Positions 4,614 to 5,449 of a stretch of DNA of 5,449 bases are shown in pieces. Each line of letters starts with the position of its first letter. Within the stretch, counting starts at the first letter, position 1. This stretch comes from Chitinophagaceae bacterium. GTDB taxonomy: Bacteria; Bacteroidota; Bacteroidia; Chitinophagales; Chitinophagaceae. Made by a program: the position numbers and the translations under genes. Below the pieces are notes generated by a model. It was not told the origin of the DNA and ran no database searches. It saw nothing but the letters and a program-made list of their open reading frames with translations. The DNA lies in contig CANFLJ010000151.1 of the NCBI GenBank assembly GCA_947447815.1, positions 1-5,449 of the forward strand. The letters are read 5' to 3'.

Positions 4614-5449
4614 TTATAGTTGAGCACAATATAAAGTATACTTCAGCATTTTAAATTGATTAGATCTTTTTTCCATATCAACAATCAATTCTTTACGAGG
4701 AATATGATTCCAGTCTGCAGGTTTGCCTCCATATTGTTTCTCTACAGATTTAAATTGATCAATAGCTATAAAGCCAAGTGCAGGTATAAAGGTTGAAAAA
4801 CGAATTAGTTTTTTCTTTAGCCTTTTATCCAGTGGCATTTCTTTAACCAGATTGTTTAAAGTTCTACATTCATTCGTAAACAATGCTTCAATCTGTGATA
4901 TAGATTCTGATTTTACGATTGTAGTGTAAATGTTCTGGTGTAAATCTTCATACAAATCAAAAATATCATCCATTAATTGACCCAGTACGCCTGTCTGGTA
5001 TACATAATCAAGTTCAAGCTGCGAGAATTGTTCGTCTAATAAATAAGCCAATAGCAAATTTGCATGACCCCCTTTTTCCTTAGTAATAGCAGTAGAATCT
5101 TCAATAGAAATAGTTGAATTATATTGTACAGAAGAAGTAGCCTGAACATAAAAAGCCTTTTGTAATTGTACAAGAAACTTTTTATTGATATTTCCAGTGC
5201 TATTAAATTCATCATTGATTGATACTAATAATTTTGCTCTACCTGACAATTCTTTAAATGAATTTCTATTATTCAACAGGTTAATTAATTCAGTTTCCTG
5301 CCAGCCCTCCTCATCCAACAATTCATCACTTAAAGACGCCATAATTCCTGCTAAAGAAACTCTTTTTCTTTCCCTTTCACTAATCTTACGGTCTCTAAGT
5401 ATTAATATATTTTCAGCAATACCACAAACAGCATAAAAAGGGTAATTTC
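4614..5449 (-). CDS. Class 1 isoprenoid-synthase-like protein, 5' end outside window
   Basis: The frame stays open to the window edge: 35 codons precede the first in-window Met at 5342, beginning NYPFYAVCGIAENILILRDR. The real start is therefore beyond 5449 and 277 residues are visible. In that numbering SDELLDEEGW (40-49) is a first Asp/Glu-rich helix, KGGHANLLLAYLL lies at 125-137, and GQLMDDIFDLYED (156-168) is a second Asp-rich motif of DDxxD type. Such paired acidic motifs bind Mg-diphosphate in the all-helical class 1 fold (prenyltransferases, terpene and squalene/phytoene synthases). The whole pattern resembles uncharacterised Chitinophagaceae proteins of that superfamily. Substrate and product are unknown. 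It ends in tandem TAA stops (4611-4616) and is followed 10 bp on by the GlmU-like gene, so the two are probably cotranscribed. Fold assignment is inference from motifs; a non-enzymatic relative is possible. Confidence 0.65.
   Translation of the reverse strand, partial: NYPFYAVCGIAENILILRDRKISERERKRVSLAGIMASLSDELLDEEGWQETELINLLNNRNSFKELSGRAKLLVSINDEFNSTGNINKKFLVQLQKAFYVQATSSVQYNSTISIEDSTAITKEKGGHANLLLAYLLDEQFSQLELDYVYQTGVLGQLMDDIFDLYEDLHQNIYTTIVKSESISQIEALFTNECRTLNNLVKEMPLDKRLKKKLIRFSTFIPALGFIAIDQFKSVEKQYGGKPADWNHIPRKELIVDMEKRSNQFKMLKYTLYCAQL

Noticed and set aside
4604..4627. Start of the GlmU-like protein at 4627
   Set aside because: The extra eight residues (MLNYNKIS) are not family-like and would overlap the upstream gene by 14 bp; MKIVLFDN at 4603 fits better.
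5340..5342. ATG at 5342 as the start of the isoprenoid-synthase-like protein
   Set aside because: The frame continues upstream with protein-like sequence (NYPFYAVCGIAENILIL) to the window edge, and the first acidic helix would begin almost at residue 1, too short for the fold.
5185..5436. Plus-strand frame of 83 codons inside the isoprenoid-synthase-like gene
   Set aside because: It is antisense to a frame that carries conserved acidic motifs and stays open to the window edge.

Overview
The window is a piece of an AT-rich Bacteroidota chromosome, most likely Chitinophagaceae or a close relative. The signs are a FtsB/DivIC-type gene directly after enolase, the Bacteroidota-type GlmU homologue (N-terminal PLTLTR motif, C-terminal left-handed beta-helix), a DUF937 protein, a secreted CxxC mini-protein of a type I know only from this phylum, a class 1 isoprenoid-synthase-like protein of Chitinophagaceae style, a CCCCTAAAGGGG intergenic hairpin, weak Shine-Dalgarno sequences and TAnnTTTG-like -7 elements. 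The taxonomic call is inference from gene content and style.

Left half, plus strand: the 3' end of enolase (1-224); a 256-bp gene-free spacer with a C-rich tract, a small GC hairpin, a strong intrinsic terminator (349-397) and degenerate inverted repeats; a FtsB-type division protein (481-804); a short gap holding a perfect DnaA-box 9-mer (810-818); an uncharacterised basic 77-aa protein (891-1124); a small secreted/membrane CxxC protein (about 1204-1428); and a 343-aa DUF937 protein with a long Pro/Glu/Val-rich linker and one C-terminal membrane helix (1587-2618).

Right half, minus strand: three closely spaced genes that look like one operon, transcribed towards the left. They are a class 1 isoprenoid-synthase-like protein whose 5' end lies outside the window (4614-5449), a Bacteroidota GlmU-like sugar-1-phosphate enzyme (3431-4603) and triosephosphate isomerase (2645-3406). 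The operon converges on the DUF937 gene across 26 bp, and a hairpin that has the DUF937 stop codon in its loop lies at the junction.

The clear functions are glycolysis (enolase, triosephosphate isomerase), divisome assembly (FtsB-like) and UDP-GlcNAc precursor supply (GlmU-like). I see no mobile element, CRISPR array, tRNA or rRNA, and no convincing new multi-gene system. The best leads are four uncharacterised proteins (isoprenoid-synthase-like, DUF937 tail-anchored, CxxC mini-protein, basic 77-aa protein) and the structured non-coding DNA after enolase and after the FtsB gene.
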